From the NCBI GenBank assembly GCA_029262835.1, contig JAJCYQ010000067.1, positions 1-41,558 of the forward strand: a stretch of 41,558 nt of DNA, in the 5' to 3' direction. The notes under the pieces were generated by a model that was not told the origin of the DNA, made no database searches, and saw nothing but the letters and a program-made list of their open reading frames with translations. Both the position numbers and the translations under genes were made by a program. The DNA is from Bacteroidota bacterium. GTDB lineage: Bacteria > Bacteroidota > Rhodothermia > Rhodothermales > UBA10348. Positions 31,359 to 39,600 of this stretch are shown here, one piece after another. Positions within the stretch are counted from its first letter, which is position 1. Each line of letters opens with the position of its first letter.

Positions 31359-33875
31359 CTACCCCAGCGCCGTCTCAATCCGGACGAGCGCATCTTCCAG
31401 GTGGATGCGCGTCATGCGGTCGGAAATGCCAGCGGCGAGGGCGGCTTCGAGTTCGCCCTGGAGCAGGTGGAGCTGGTCACGGATGAGTGGGCGGATGTCG
31501 GACTGGCCGATGTGGAGGGCGGCATTCAGCGGCGGGTCGTCGTTGCTTCCGACGCGCAGGTTGCCGGACCTCGGCGCGTTCCAGTGCTCGGACTCGGCTT
31601 CGTTCAGGAGGTAATGGGCCTGCTCGAGGTAGGCGCGCTGGAGATTCCGCCGGTAGGTGTCGATGGCTGAGCGCGAGGTGACCTCGCGCCAGACCATACC
31701 CCGCGCATCGTCGAGCATGTCGGCCGGGCGGTAGGTTTCGTTGCCCAGGAAGGCTTCGTGCTCGATCATCCGGGCAAGCCGCGCGTGGTTCAGCAGGCGC
31801 TGGACGGCGAGCTCCTGGTAGGCGCGAATGCGCTCTACGACGCCCGCGTGCTCAATGCGGCGAAGCTGATCAAGCTGAAGCGCCCAATCCGGCGTCTGGA
31901 GGACGTGTTCGTCCAGGAAACGCATGGCCTTGCGCTGGTAATCGGGCTCGACGGGGGTATAGACCCAGCCTTCCTCGCCGTATCGCTTGAAGTGGGTCCA
32001 GGAGCCGCCCACGGCCGCCGCCGCGTGCTCGGCGTAGCGGTTCCACTGCGTGAGCAGCTGGAGGTGATGCGTTTCCAGCTCGTAGTAGTCATCGCCGGGC
32101 GCGAGCACCCAGTCCATGAGGTTTTCGGCGGCGTAGCGCAGGTTTTTCATGCCCCACTCGGCGGCCTGAACCGGATCGTCCGAAATGCCCTCGGTCATGC
32201 GCCGCGGGTCCCACTCTACGTCCATCCCGAAAAGCGCACCGGCCGAGCGGAACCACGGCAAATGCGCCCGCTCCACAATCCACTCGTTCAGCGTCTCGAA
32301 CTCTTCGTCGGGAGAGGTGGCGCCCGGAATGGGGCGGTACCCCCACATGACGGCGAACTTGTCCCAGAGGCCAATGCGCCGCTCCGGGGGCACGTTGTCG
32401 CCCGGCTGCGCGACATAGTTGTAGCGCGTGCGGCCGACCGATGAGCCCGAGTGCCCCATCCGCTCCACAAACTCCCGGCTCCGCAGCGAATCGACAGGGA
32501 AGACGAAGTTGGCCATCTGGTTGTGCGGCAACCCGACGGAGTGGGCCGTTTCGTGCGATACCACGTAGCGGATGGCTTCGCCCATGTCCTCCTCCGAGAG
32601 CTCGCTTGTCTGAAATGCTGGATTCGCGGCGCCCACCTGCGAGAGCAGCCACCACCTGAGGCGCTCATCGAGTCCGTGGTACATGTTCGTGTGCGCGCGG
32701 ATGACTTCGCCCGAGCGCGGATCGACCACGTCCCCGCCAGAGTTCGCCGACCGCACGGTGGTCGGGACGTACCGGATGACGGAGTAGCGCGCATCCAGAA
32801 GAGAAAATTCAGGGTCCTCTTCGGGCGTCGGGGCCCGTCGCGCCTGGATGGCGTTCTTGAAGCCGGCGAGTTCGAAGGCTTCCTGCCACTCCTCGACGCC
32901 CGCGATGTAGTAGGGAATCCACTCTTCGGGCGTCGCGGGGTCTATGTACCAGATCCAGGGGCGGACGGGCTCGACGAGTTCGCCGCGCGCCCACGCTTCG
33001 GGGTCGGAGGGCTCCATGCGGTAGCGGCGGATGTAGCGCTCCGGGCGCACGCCCTGGAAACTGCTCGAAAAGTCGGTGCGCTCAATGCCGATGTAGGTCA
33101 CGCGCTCATCCTGGAGCCGCGGCATCATGGGCTCCTCGGGGAGGAGGATCATCGAGTGGTTGACTTCGAAGGAGACGGCCCCGCCGCGGCTTGCGGACGG
33201 TGGGGAATCGGCGGCGTACGTGCGCACGACGCGGACTTCGACGTTGATGGGGAAGCTCCGCGTGAATTCGAGCCAGCTCCGGTCGCGGTCAAACGACTTG
33301 ACGCCGAGCTGGCTGCGCTGCCTGCGGGGCATGGAAAAGGCCGGGTGATCGCCCAGGTAGAGGTCTGTCACGTCGACGACCGACGTGCCGTCGCCCTGCG
33401 TCAGGACAGGGAAGGCTTCGATGACGCTCGGAAACGAGGAGTTTTCGACCGCGAGGCTCACCCGGTCGTCGGGGCTCGCCGTCTTGGCGTGCGATACCCC
33501 GCGCAGCAGAATCCGGCCCTCCCGGCGCTCCCACCGCACGAGCAGGTTGCCCGCCATCATGCCCCCTACACTCGCATACCCGTCCTGCGTCTTGTCATAG
33601 CGGCTCATGATGAGCATATCCCGGCCGAGCATGGCGTCCGGAATCTCAAACAGGATCTTCCCGTCGACCCGGTGCACGAGGAAGAGCCCCGTGTCTGTTT
33701 CGGCAGATGCCGGCACCACGGAGCGGTATTCGGCTTGCTCGTCGGCTGTCTGGTCGGCTTGTTGCGCGGCGGCGTGTTGGGTCGCGCCCGCGGATGCGCC
33801 GAGCACGGTCAGAAGTGTCGCGATGAGGAGGCCAGCGGCGAGGCGGAAGGTTCGGTAGGGTATATCTGGATTCAC
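31359..33875 (-). CDS. Exported zinc metalloprotease (DUF5117/DUF4953 type)
   Basis: 838 residues. Signal peptide (LAAGLLIATLLTVLGASAGA). DUF5117-like beta domain at ~60-260 and a zincin domain with HETAHSVGLPHN at residues 441-452 (HExxHxxGxxH metzincin-like). Downstream are a conserved RTRYNYVAQPGDN and a helical C-terminal domain. The family is widespread in Bacteroidota and probably degrades peptides outside the cytoplasm. Chromosomal in composition; marks the left edge of the cassette array. Confidence 0.9.
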   Translation of the reverse strand: MNPDIPYRTFRLAAGLLIATLLTVLGASAGATQHAAAQQADQTADEQAEYRSVVPASAETDTGLFLVHRVDGKILFEIPDAMLGRDMLIMSRYDKTQDGYASVGGMMAGNLLVRWERREGRILLRGVSHAKTASPDDRVSLAVENSSFPSVIEAFPVLTQGDGTSVVDVTDLYLGDHPAFSMPRRQRSQLGVKSFDRDRSWLEFTRSFPINVEVRVVRTYAADSPPSASRGGAVSFEVNHSMILLPEEPMMPRLQDERVTYIGIERTDFSSSFQGVRPERYIRRYRMEPSDPEAWARGELVEPVRPWIWYIDPATPEEWIPYYIAGVEEWQEAFELAGFKNAIQARRAPTPEEDPEFSLLDARYSVIRYVPTTVRSANSGGDVVDPRSGEVIRAHTNMYHGLDERLRWWLLSQVGAANPAFQTSELSEEDMGEAIRYVVSHETAHSVGLPHNQMANFVFPVDSLRSREFVERMGHSGSSVGRTRYNYVAQPGDNVPPERRIGLWDKFAVMWGYRPIPGATSPDEEFETLNEWIVERAHLPWFRSAGALFGMDVEWDPRRMTEGISDDPVQAAEWGMKNLRYAAENLMDWVLAPGDDYYELETHHLQLLTQWNRYAEHAAAAVGGSWTHFKRYGEEGWVYTPVEPDYQRKAMRFLDEHVLQTPDWALQLDQLRRIEHAGVVERIRAYQELAVQRLLNHARLARMIEHEAFLGNETYRPADMLDDARGMVWREVTSRSAIDTYRRNLQRAYLEQAHYLLNEAESEHWNAPRSGNLRVGSNDDPPLNAALHIGQSDIRPLIRDQLHLLQGELEAALAAGISDRMTRIHLEDALVRIETALG

Positions 33876-34081
33876 GGGCGGAGGTCTTTTGTTGATAGCG
33901 AGCGCCGCGGGGTGCGGGGGGCTGGGCTGGGGAGATGCGACGCGTGTGCTCTGGTAAAGTAGGGCGCGCCGGGGTGGGGTGGCAATGCAGAGACCGCGTC
34001 ATTGGGGCGGGGACAACTCGACACGCTGTTGAAATCGCCACTGAAGTAAACCGGTCTCCGGGATTCCGGGAGGGGTTCAGT

Positions 34082-34130
34082 ACCTAACTGCGGCATCAAG
34101 CTGCGCTTGAGCCGAAGGCGCAAAATGCAT
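34082..34130 (-). repeat. attC-like end with consensus R box, left edge of array
   Basis: On the minus strand the segment ends in GTTAGGT (34088-34082), a perfect GTTRRRY core, preceded by CAAG/CTTG and CGGC/GCCG nested pairs (34093-34114). It follows the Phd-type gene stop. No matching upstream R'' box was found, so it may be truncated. Confidence 0.4.
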
Positions 34131-34132
34131 TC

Positions 34133-34372
34133 TCACTTCGTGCTGGCCAGATTGGCATCGATCCTGTCGAAGACGCCATCCAGGTCCTCTCCAATCGCCA
34201 AGGCAGCGTCTGCTTCACCCTTGGCGATAGCACGTAGCAGACCAATTTCATACTGTGTCTTTTCGTACGCCTCCATACTTACCAGGACCGCCGTCACCCT
34301 ACCCCGCTGCGTGATGAAAACGGGCTCTTTCGACGCACTCGATGACGAACTGCGTCCTGTGGTCTGTTTCAA
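34133..34372 (-). CDS. Phd/YefM-type antitoxin, N-terminus shortened
   Basis: 79 residues from a TTG. The core EPVFITQRGRVTAVLVSMEA is the Phd/YefM antitoxin beta strand region; the C-terminal half is helical and acidic (GEADAALAIGEDLDGVFDRI). About 15 N-terminal residues of the usual domain seem replaced by a Ser-rich stretch (RSSSSSASK), so DNA binding may be impaired. No toxin frame is next to it, unlike normal operons; it appears to be a stand-alone cassette. Confidence 0.65.
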   Translation of the reverse strand: MKQTTGRSSSSSASKEPVFITQRGRVTAVLVSMEAYEKTQYEIGLLRAIAKGEADAALAIGEDLDGVFDRIDANLASTK

Positions 34373-34401
34373 TAGTATTCTTTTAGGTTGCTTTGTGCGA
34401 C

Positions 34402-34428
34402 ATAACGGTCAGGCGATTTGCGGCGAGC
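34402..34428 (-). repeat. attC-like conserved end, site A
   Basis: 27 bases sharing ATAACGG, GATTTGCGGCGAGC and spacing with sites at 35349 and 38428. On the minus strand it ends CCGTTATGTCGCAC just before the Phd cassette. A partner R box (GTTAT at 34831) is 430 bases away, so the site is either interrupted or belongs to a compound cassette. Confidence 0.5.
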
Positions 34429-35025
34429 CTCCGCCCACCTACCAGAAATGTAGGAGATCCGGCTGTCACATGCTTGGACCTGCCCTGTCAGGCGGCTGAA
34501 CCACCTCGGATTCCGGTGCGATGCGGACCAGCACGATGACGCCACCCTCTCCAGCCGGATCGACGACACCACCTCCTCGAAGACGCTTTCGTTACAGGCG
34601 AGCCCACAAGATCGCCAGGTTCAGTAGTGTCACAACGTTTCTGCAAACTCAACGTTGACCCATAGGACGGAGCCATCATCGGCCATATCATGGCTTCTAT
34701 GCAGGGTCTTAGCCGGCTCGCCAATCTGAGGACGGCTGAAATATAGACCGCCCTCATATTCTCCTATATCACTGTCTACCGTCATGTTACAGACTCGACT
34801 AGATCAAACGTTGGGACAGCAGTACGCCAGGTTATATAGACACCCTATCAGGCGTGCCTCATCTTCCGATGGTCAACCCCTTGTATCCAACTGTTATATA
34901 TGGTGGTGTCGAATTCAGCCTGTCGCGTCAATATCGGAGAGGCCGAGCGCTAAAAGGTATATAGAACATCGTTTCCAGCACTAATCACGCCCTTTGCTCC
35001 GTCAGAAGCGATTGGCCGTGATATG
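34429..35025. other. Cassette interior with little coding content
   Basis: Apart from a possible 51-codon gene at 34630-34785, no coding frame is convincing. It contains GTTATATAGACAC (34831-34843), an inverted copy of the start of the adjacent cassette (35341-35353), and several AACCTGGCG-like motifs on the minus strand, which may be remains of attC arms. Confidence 0.4.
34630..34785 (-). CDS. Possible small acidic protein
   Basis: 51 codons from the ATG at 34785: MTVDSDIGEYEGGLYFSRPQ ... MADDGSVLWVNVEFAETL. Composition is protein-like (acidic with aromatic residues), but no family, ribosome site or homologue is seen, so it may be a chance frame. Confidence 0.3.
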   Translation of the reverse strand: MTVDSDIGEYEGGLYFSRPQIGEPAKTLHRSHDMADDGSVLWVNVEFAETL

Positions 35026-35340
35026 CTATATAAGTGAGACTAGAACGTACAGCGCGATCAGTAACGTCAGGAATGTTATCGCAATGTTGGCCTTGACCCA
35101 AAATCTGACAACTTCAGTGGAGGCATCACCAAGGTCGTGAGCTGCAAGACCCGGATTCTCCGCAATGAGAGGGTTTGCCTTTGCGGCATCTTGGACGGTA
35201 AGCTTGACAGTACCGGTTGTCCAAAACATAAGCACGGCAAGCACTAATAAAGGCCACCAGATCCAATTCGGCGATGAACTCCAGCCTTGCCAGAGCGCAG
35301 TAATAGCGGCAACGTAGATGAGGAGTCGGAGTATCTGCAT
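35026..35340 (-). CDS. Small three-TM membrane protein (cassette gene)
   Basis: 104 residues with three hydrophobic segments (LLIYVAAITALWQGW, WIWWPLLVLAVLMFWTTG, ITFLTLLIALYVLVSLI). Family not recognised; such short membrane proteins are common in integron cassettes. Its ATG lies seven bases after the GTTATA end of the attC-like site B, the placement expected of a cassette gene. Confidence 0.6.
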   Translation of the reverse strand: MQILRLLIYVAAITALWQGWSSSPNWIWWPLLVLAVLMFWTTGTVKLTVQDAAKANPLIAENPGLAAHDLGDASTEVVRFWVKANIAITFLTLLIALYVLVSLI

Positions 35341-35348
35341 GTGTCTAT

Positions 35349-35450
35349 ATAACGGCTGGGGGATTTACGGCGAGCGCGCACCCACCTTATAGAAGGTAAC
35401 TGTTTCCAATCAACTTAGCCAGTCTTGCGCGTCCGTAACACCCTTGTTAT
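35349..35450 (-). repeat. attC-like imperfect palindrome, site B
   Basis: Three nested complementary pairs: ATAAC/GTTAT (35349-35353, 35446-35450), TTACGG/CCGTAA (35365-35370, 35433-35438) and CGCGCA/TGCGCG (35375-35380, 35426-35431), ~100 bases in all. This size and architecture fit an integron attC site between the ATPase cassette and the membrane-protein cassette. The R boxes deviate from GTTRRRY at one position, as in Vibrio-type repeats. Confidence 0.6.
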
Positions 35451-35460
35451 GCAGCACAGT

Positions 35461-37191
35461 TTAGACACGATTAATCATACCGAAGACAAACTGTCGAGCC
35501 TCTTCGAGATCAGGGTCATTCACCATATCCTCCGCCAAAACTTTATTCACCCATTTCGGGCCATGTCCACTATGCTTTTTATAAAAACCTTCCACTTCGC
35601 CAACTGGGACGACAAATATTCCAAGATTCTTGAGTTTCATAAATAGACGCTTCAACGCCTGTGTTGGTCCACCACTGGGAACCCACGAAGAACCGACCGT
35701 CTTTGCAATCGACCATGGTGTGGAACGCTTCATAATCCCCCTGATACGGTTTCTTGCCTCGTCTGGAAATGCTCCTTCCCCAACTTGTTCTATTACCTTA
35801 CAAATCTGTTCTGAGACTTCCACAGAATCCAATTCAGGTTTCTTACTGTCTACCGCATTTTTCACGATGAGATAATCCTGCTCGAGCGAAGACCAATCAC
35901 CGCCAACTGACTCTACGATCCGACGCAGCGGGTACTCGCTTCTCAAGACATCAAAATCTAAAACCATGCGGATCGGCACACCAACCTTGTCCAGCGCGCC
36001 TGAAACGACATGCATTCTGTCCTTCCCTCCACAATGGGTAAACATAACAGCAGGACGAACGCTCTCCCCTTCGGCTTGAACTACTGCATCAAGGATAGCA
36101 GAATAAAACCTGCAGTCTCCATCGCTTTCGCACACCACGACCATCTCATGAAAGAGACCATCCAGCACGTTCGAGTACCTGAGAAGAGGATCCGACCAGA
36201 GCTCACTGATACTGGCTGCGTCCAACAGTGACGCTTTGTTGACGTCACCGTCACGGGACAAGCGCAACACTTCTACCTTGGAACTGTCGGCATCTAGAAT
36301 TCCTCGAAGCACATCCCCACTGTGAGTTGCGATAAACAGTTGCCGAAACCCTGGCTTTCCTGATACCAGGAGATTGCCCATAAGGCGCGCCTGCGGAGGA
36401 TGCAAAAATGCCTCTGGTTCATCGACAAGCAACACTGACTCGGGTCCGACCGAAGTATGAAGCACGACACCAGCAAAACTTCGCATTCCGTCTCCCTGCT
36501 CTTGTATTGGAGAGAGCTTCTCAAGTCTTTTAAGATAACTGATACTTACCCTATCCTCTTCCTCGGTAGGAGTAGGTTTGTCCCCGACAAGAGCCGGTAC
36601 TTGGCTTCCTGCATTTCGATGTATGACAAAGTCCTTATTAAACGCTTTTCTGAAGATGTCACTTATTGTTTTCTCGAGAGCATCGTCCTTTTGAAGAAAA
36701 TGAAGGGGATGCACAGGAGGATCAGTGGTCAGCCGAATCTGATTGGCTGGATTTGCAGCAGAAAGGCGCTCTTCTGTTGTCAGGAGATGAACAAAAAACC
36801 TGGAGGCATTCCCGAACATTTGACCTTCATCCCATGCACTTTCAAAGTCAGTCTGGTGTGCCGTGACTCCAAGGGTCCTGTACCGATGGTTGGTTGGTGG
36901 ATTCGGCGATCTTATTGCCACGGTCTCAAGCCACGCCATCAAGTCTTCTTTTGATCCTTGCCGATCGACTCCAACAAATTTAATAACCGGATTTTCCGCG
37001 TCGGCTGATTCTGCCCGCGCTCGAATTCCTCTTAGCGCCTCGCTTTTGCCGCAATTGTTCGGCCCCACAATAACCAAAATGGAACCGGGATCGAACTCCA
37101 ACAATGTTTCGTCGGAAATCATCAGTTTTCGAATACTGACAACTGGCCTCTCAAACCTGGCCTCTTCTGTAAGATCTTGTTCTTGTTCCAT
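35461..37191 (-). CDS. OLD-like ATPase with TOPRIM domain (defence candidate)
   Basis: 576 residues. ABC-type ATPase: Walker A GPNNCGKS (43-50), signature EQGDGMRSF (231-239), Walker B VLLVDEPEAFLHPPQ (253-267), H-loop IATHS (288-291). The C-terminal part looks like TOPRIM: VVVCESDGDCRFY with Glu355 and LDFDVLR (411-417). OLD-family proteins are nucleases acting in phage defence (for example OLD of P2, GajA of Gabija). No helicase partner (GajB) is adjacent. The start is eight bases beyond the attC end once the IS is removed. Confidence 0.85.
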   Translation of the reverse strand: MEQEQDLTEEARFERPVVSIRKLMISDETLLEFDPGSILVIVGPNNCGKSEALRGIRARAESADAENPVIKFVGVDRQGSKEDLMAWLETVAIRSPNPPTNHRYRTLGVTAHQTDFESAWDEGQMFGNASRFFVHLLTTEERLSAANPANQIRLTTDPPVHPLHFLQKDDALEKTISDIFRKAFNKDFVIHRNAGSQVPALVGDKPTPTEEEDRVSISYLKRLEKLSPIQEQGDGMRSFAGVVLHTSVGPESVLLVDEPEAFLHPPQARLMGNLLVSGKPGFRQLFIATHSGDVLRGILDADSSKVEVLRLSRDGDVNKASLLDAASISELWSDPLLRYSNVLDGLFHEMVVVCESDGDCRFYSAILDAVVQAEGESVRPAVMFTHCGGKDRMHVVSGALDKVGVPIRMVLDFDVLRSEYPLRRIVESVGGDWSSLEQDYLIVKNAVDSKKPELDSVEVSEQICKVIEQVGEGAFPDEARNRIRGIMKRSTPWSIAKTVGSSWVPSGGPTQALKRLFMKLKNLGIFVVPVGEVEGFYKKHSGHGPKWVNKVLAEDMVNDPDLEEARQFVFGMINRV

Positions 37192-37202
37192 GGCTATTGT
37201 AT

Positions 37203-37493
37203 TGCCCTGTGCTGCATTGTATCTCTGAATCAGCCGGTTTCCCGCTCCTGATTATGTTGGAGTATTCGGGGAAGGCTGAAACCGCATGAGGCCCCACATC
37301 TAAAGCGTTGGTGAGCCTGTCCGTTATATCAGCCCCCGCCCGGCCGGACCAGAGGGCTGAGGAGTGTATGAGGCCCGGAGATGAGATCGGAAGCCTGCAT
37401 TCCGGGCGATATACCATCGCCTCTGTCCGCCGGTCTGGCCGGGACGGGAAACCGGATTCGATTTCTTGTCCCACTTTACAATCGAATGAGCAA
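37203..37493 (+). ncRNA. Candidate IS110 bridge RNA region
   Basis: In IS110-group elements a structured bridge RNA is transcribed from the left end. This region holds several stems: CGGTTTC/GAAACCG (37235-37241, 37278-37284), GGCTGA/TCAGCC (37274-37279, 37329-37334; alternative to the first) and GCCCGGA/TCCGGGC (37373-37379, 37401-37407). CCGTTATA (37321-37328), directly beside the TCAGCC strand, is complementary to TATAACGG at 38427-38434, the insertion target, as a right target guide should be. Exact RNA ends unknown. Confidence 0.6.
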
Positions 37494-38414
37494 ATGTACA
37501 AGGAGATATGCGTAGGATGTGACGTAAGCAAGGCCACCGTTGATGTATGCGTGCAAGCCGAAGGCCGGGTCCTCGAACGGCGGTCTACCAACGACGAAGC
37601 CGGACATACACGGTTTATCAACTGGCTGGTCTCCTTCGACCGCCCGGCTCGTGTCGTCATTGAGGCCACCGGCAACTACAGCCTGGATCTCTCTTTGTCA
37701 CTGCACGATGCAGAGCACGTGGAGCTCATGGTCGCCAACCCCTCTTCTACAAGGCAGTTTGCCCGAGCACAGATGCGGCGATCGAAAACAGATCGTGTCG
37801 ACGCTGAGGTGCTCGCCGACTTCGCCCGGAGAATGGAGTTTGTGACCTGGGAGCCGCCCTCAGCGGCCATTCTGACACTACGCGGAATGGCTCGCCGTAT
37901 GCACGCGTTAACGGTAGAACGTACCCGGGAACGCGCCCGGCGACACCAGGCTGCAGCGACACGGACAATGCCCGACATCGTCGTCAACGACATCGAAGTG
38001 AACATCGTCTTCCAGCTACTCACGAGCGTGAGAGGCATTGCCGCAAAAAGCGCTGTGATGATCCTGCCGGAAATCCTCGTCCTTCCTCGCGGCATGTCTG
38101 TCCGGCAATGGGTGGCGCATGCAGGGCTTGATCCGCGCAAACATACCTCAGGAGATTCCGTCGAGAAGCGCGAGAGAATATCAAAAATGGGTAACGTCAG
38201 GCTTCGGCACGCCCTTTACATGCCAGCACTGGTCGCCATCAAATGGGAGCCGAACGTGGGAGCGTTCTACGACCAACTGATTGCACGTGGAAAGAAGCCG
38301 ATTGTAGCGGTCGTCGCCGTCATGCGCAAATTGCTCCATGCCATCTATGGCATGGTCAAGAACAGGGCCGACTTCGACGGCGAAAAGTTCTATCAGCTGC
38401 CCCAAGCGGCTTGA
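37494..38414 (+). CDS. IS110-family transposase, shortened
   Basis: 306 residues from the ATG at 37494; the upstream open frame is the bridge RNA region. N-terminal DEDD domain: Asp10 (VGCDVSKATVD), Glu57 (VVIEATGNY), Asp100 and Asp103 (KTDRVDAEVL). C-terminal Transposase_20 domain: LLTSVRGIAAKSAVMI, WVAHAGLDPRKHTSGDS with the catalytic Ser region, ISKMGNVRLR. Between them typical members have a ~45-residue coiled coil; here DIVVNDIEVNI runs almost directly into VFQLLTSVRGI, about 28 residues short, so the enzyme is probably inactive. Confidence 0.88.
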   Translation: MYKEICVGCDVSKATVDVCVQAEGRVLERRSTNDEAGHTRFINWLVSFDRPARVVIEATGNYSLDLSLSLHDAEHVELMVANPSSTRQFARAQMRRSKTDRVDAEVLADFARRMEFVTWEPPSAAILTLRGMARRMHALTVERTRERARRHQAAATRTMPDIVVNDIEVNIVFQLLTSVRGIAAKSAVMILPEILVLPRGMSVRQWVAHAGLDPRKHTSGDSVEKRERISKMGNVRLRHALYMPALVAIKWEPNVGAFYDQLIARGKKPIVAVVAVMRKLLHAIYGMVKNRADFDGEKFYQLPQAA

Positions 38415-38427
38415 CTTTCAAGAGAGT

Positions 38428-38528
38428 ATAACGGCTGGCGGATTTGCGGCGAGCTAATGACCATTTCCCAGAAAGTAACTGGTCTCAGACCGGCACGCCA
38501 GAACTGCGAGCCCGGAAAACTTTGTTAT
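38428..38528 (-). repeat. attC-like imperfect palindrome, site C
   Basis: Nested pairs ATAAC/GTTAT (38428-38432, 38524-38528), CTGGCG/CGCCAG (38435-38440, 38496-38501) and GACCA/TGGTC (38459-38463, 38480-38484). Bases 38428-38454 match site B at 25 of 27 positions. It ends the nuclease cassette; the IS110 element abuts its outer end. Confidence 0.6.
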
Positions 38529-38541
38529 GTCGCAGACATGA

Positions 38542-39462
38542 TTAATGGCCGCTACGAATACTCCGCGCAGGATAGTTAATTACACCATCGTCAACGATTG
38601 CGTCAATTTTCGCTTTCATCACATCCTGCATGGTCAATGTGCCATTCAGGACCAGTGCAAGATCCTCTCCTGTCATCAAAAGTATCCGTGGCTTATCGCC
38701 GCTGAATTTCGCTACTGCATTCTCATCGAATCCATTCGCGGCAAGAAACAATCCGCGTGTACTCTGAGCTTTACCACGAATTTTACCGTCAAATATTGAC
38801 AGATCTTCCTGTTTTGCTGTACTGGAAGTCCACTTCACTTCTACAAGGTAGTCGAATTTTTCAAATTTAAAACGGCCGTCGATCTGTTCACGACCGGGAT
38901 TACGAAATGGCTTTCTGCATTCAAATTCCTCCAAATGAAGTAGATCGATGAACAAAGACTCCAATGCAAAACCCCTCTGCTGCGGCGTCATATCACCTCC
39001 GGCCGACAATTCAAGAAATTGCGTGTTGAGTGCATCCAAGCGTTGCTGTTTCGACATGGTGCCCTCAACCGATTGCCTGTAGTCCCGACGTCGTTTCTCA
39101 GTCTCACGCCTCCTGATTTCTGACTCAATTGGGTCGTTTCCTACGGCTGCTCGAAAATCATTTAGGAGTTGCTTCGCACGTTCATTATCGAGGTTGTCTC
39201 GATCGACGGCACCTTTGAGTTGATAGAAATTTGAAACCAATCGATTCATAGTGTCGAAGCGATCGGTTTCCTCAAGTACAGTCAGAACGTTCCGCATCAC
39301 GTCGTACTTATTGAACGCTTCCTTTGGATATCGCAAAATGAGAGACCTCGGAACTCCACTACTCTCCATGAAACTGTGAAAGCTATTCCAGTACCAAAAA
39401 CACGCTCCAGAGAGCTGAACCATCCTCGCCTTGATGTCATAGCTAAGGCGCTTCTTCGCCAT
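38542..39462 (-). CDS. PD-(D/E)xK restriction-type nuclease (cassette gene)
   Basis: 306 residues. The N-terminal ~150 residues are helical and charged with no known fold. The C-terminal part is an Mrr-like nuclease core: Glu168 in GFALESLFIDLL, Asp195 in REQIDGRF, and Glu208-x-Lys210 in DYLVEVKW, followed by GLFLAANGF. No methylase or helicase is next to it, so it may be a stand-alone modification-dependent or abortive nuclease. The family is common among defence genes. It sits between attC-like sites C and D. Confidence 0.75.
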   Translation of the reverse strand: MAKKRLSYDIKARMVQLSGACFWYWNSFHSFMESSGVPRSLILRYPKEAFNKYDVMRNVLTVLEETDRFDTMNRLVSNFYQLKGAVDRDNLDNERAKQLLNDFRAAVGNDPIESEIRRRETEKRRRDYRQSVEGTMSKQQRLDALNTQFLELSAGGDMTPQQRGFALESLFIDLLHLEEFECRKPFRNPGREQIDGRFKFEKFDYLVEVKWTSSTAKQEDLSIFDGKIRGKAQSTRGLFLAANGFDENAVAKFSGDKPRILLMTGEDLALVLNGTLTMQDVMKAKIDAIVDDGVINYPARSIRSGH

Positions 39463-39487
39463 GGATCTACTTGTCTAATTCTGCGAC

Positions 39488-39600
39488 ATAACGGTGGGCA
39501 ATCGGCTGCGACCGACGCAGCCGCCGATCAAAGTATACGAATCACTGACATCTCTGGCTGGCACGCCTGGTTGTGGGCTTCAGACGTATTGCATGATTAT
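39488..39600 (-). repeat. attC-like site D
   Basis: CATAACGG at 39487-39494 on the outer side and GATTAT at 39595-39600 on the inner side are near-complementary R boxes. A strong hairpin CGGCTGCG/CGCAGCCG (39503-39510, 39516-39523) lies between. It diverges from sites A-C in the interior but occupies the same kind of position, between two minus-strand genes. Confidence 0.45.

Larger units (their letters stand above)
37203..38426 (+). mobile_element. IS110-family insertion sequence in a cassette boundary
   Basis: Transposase with a ~290-base non-coding left end and only 12 bases after its stop, the plan of the IS110 group. TAT occurs on both sides (37200-37202 and 38427-38429). Removing 37203-38429 joins CCATGGCTATTG to TATAACGG and restores a normal attC-to-start-codon spacing of eight bases. 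Ends are therefore inferred from reconstruction, not from terminal repeats, which IS110 elements lack. Confidence 0.75.

Noticed and set aside
37196-37266. Further short matches in the IS leader (ATTGTAT 37216-37222 equal to the left flank; GAGTATT 37260-37266 equal to the predicted donor junction)
   Set aside because: They could be the left target and donor guides, but their order does not fit known bridge RNA layout and 7-mers arise easily by chance; kept out of the main claim.
37308-37493. Extended N-terminus of the IS110 transposase
   Set aside because: These codons lie in the structured left end; family members start at the DEDD domain (37494).
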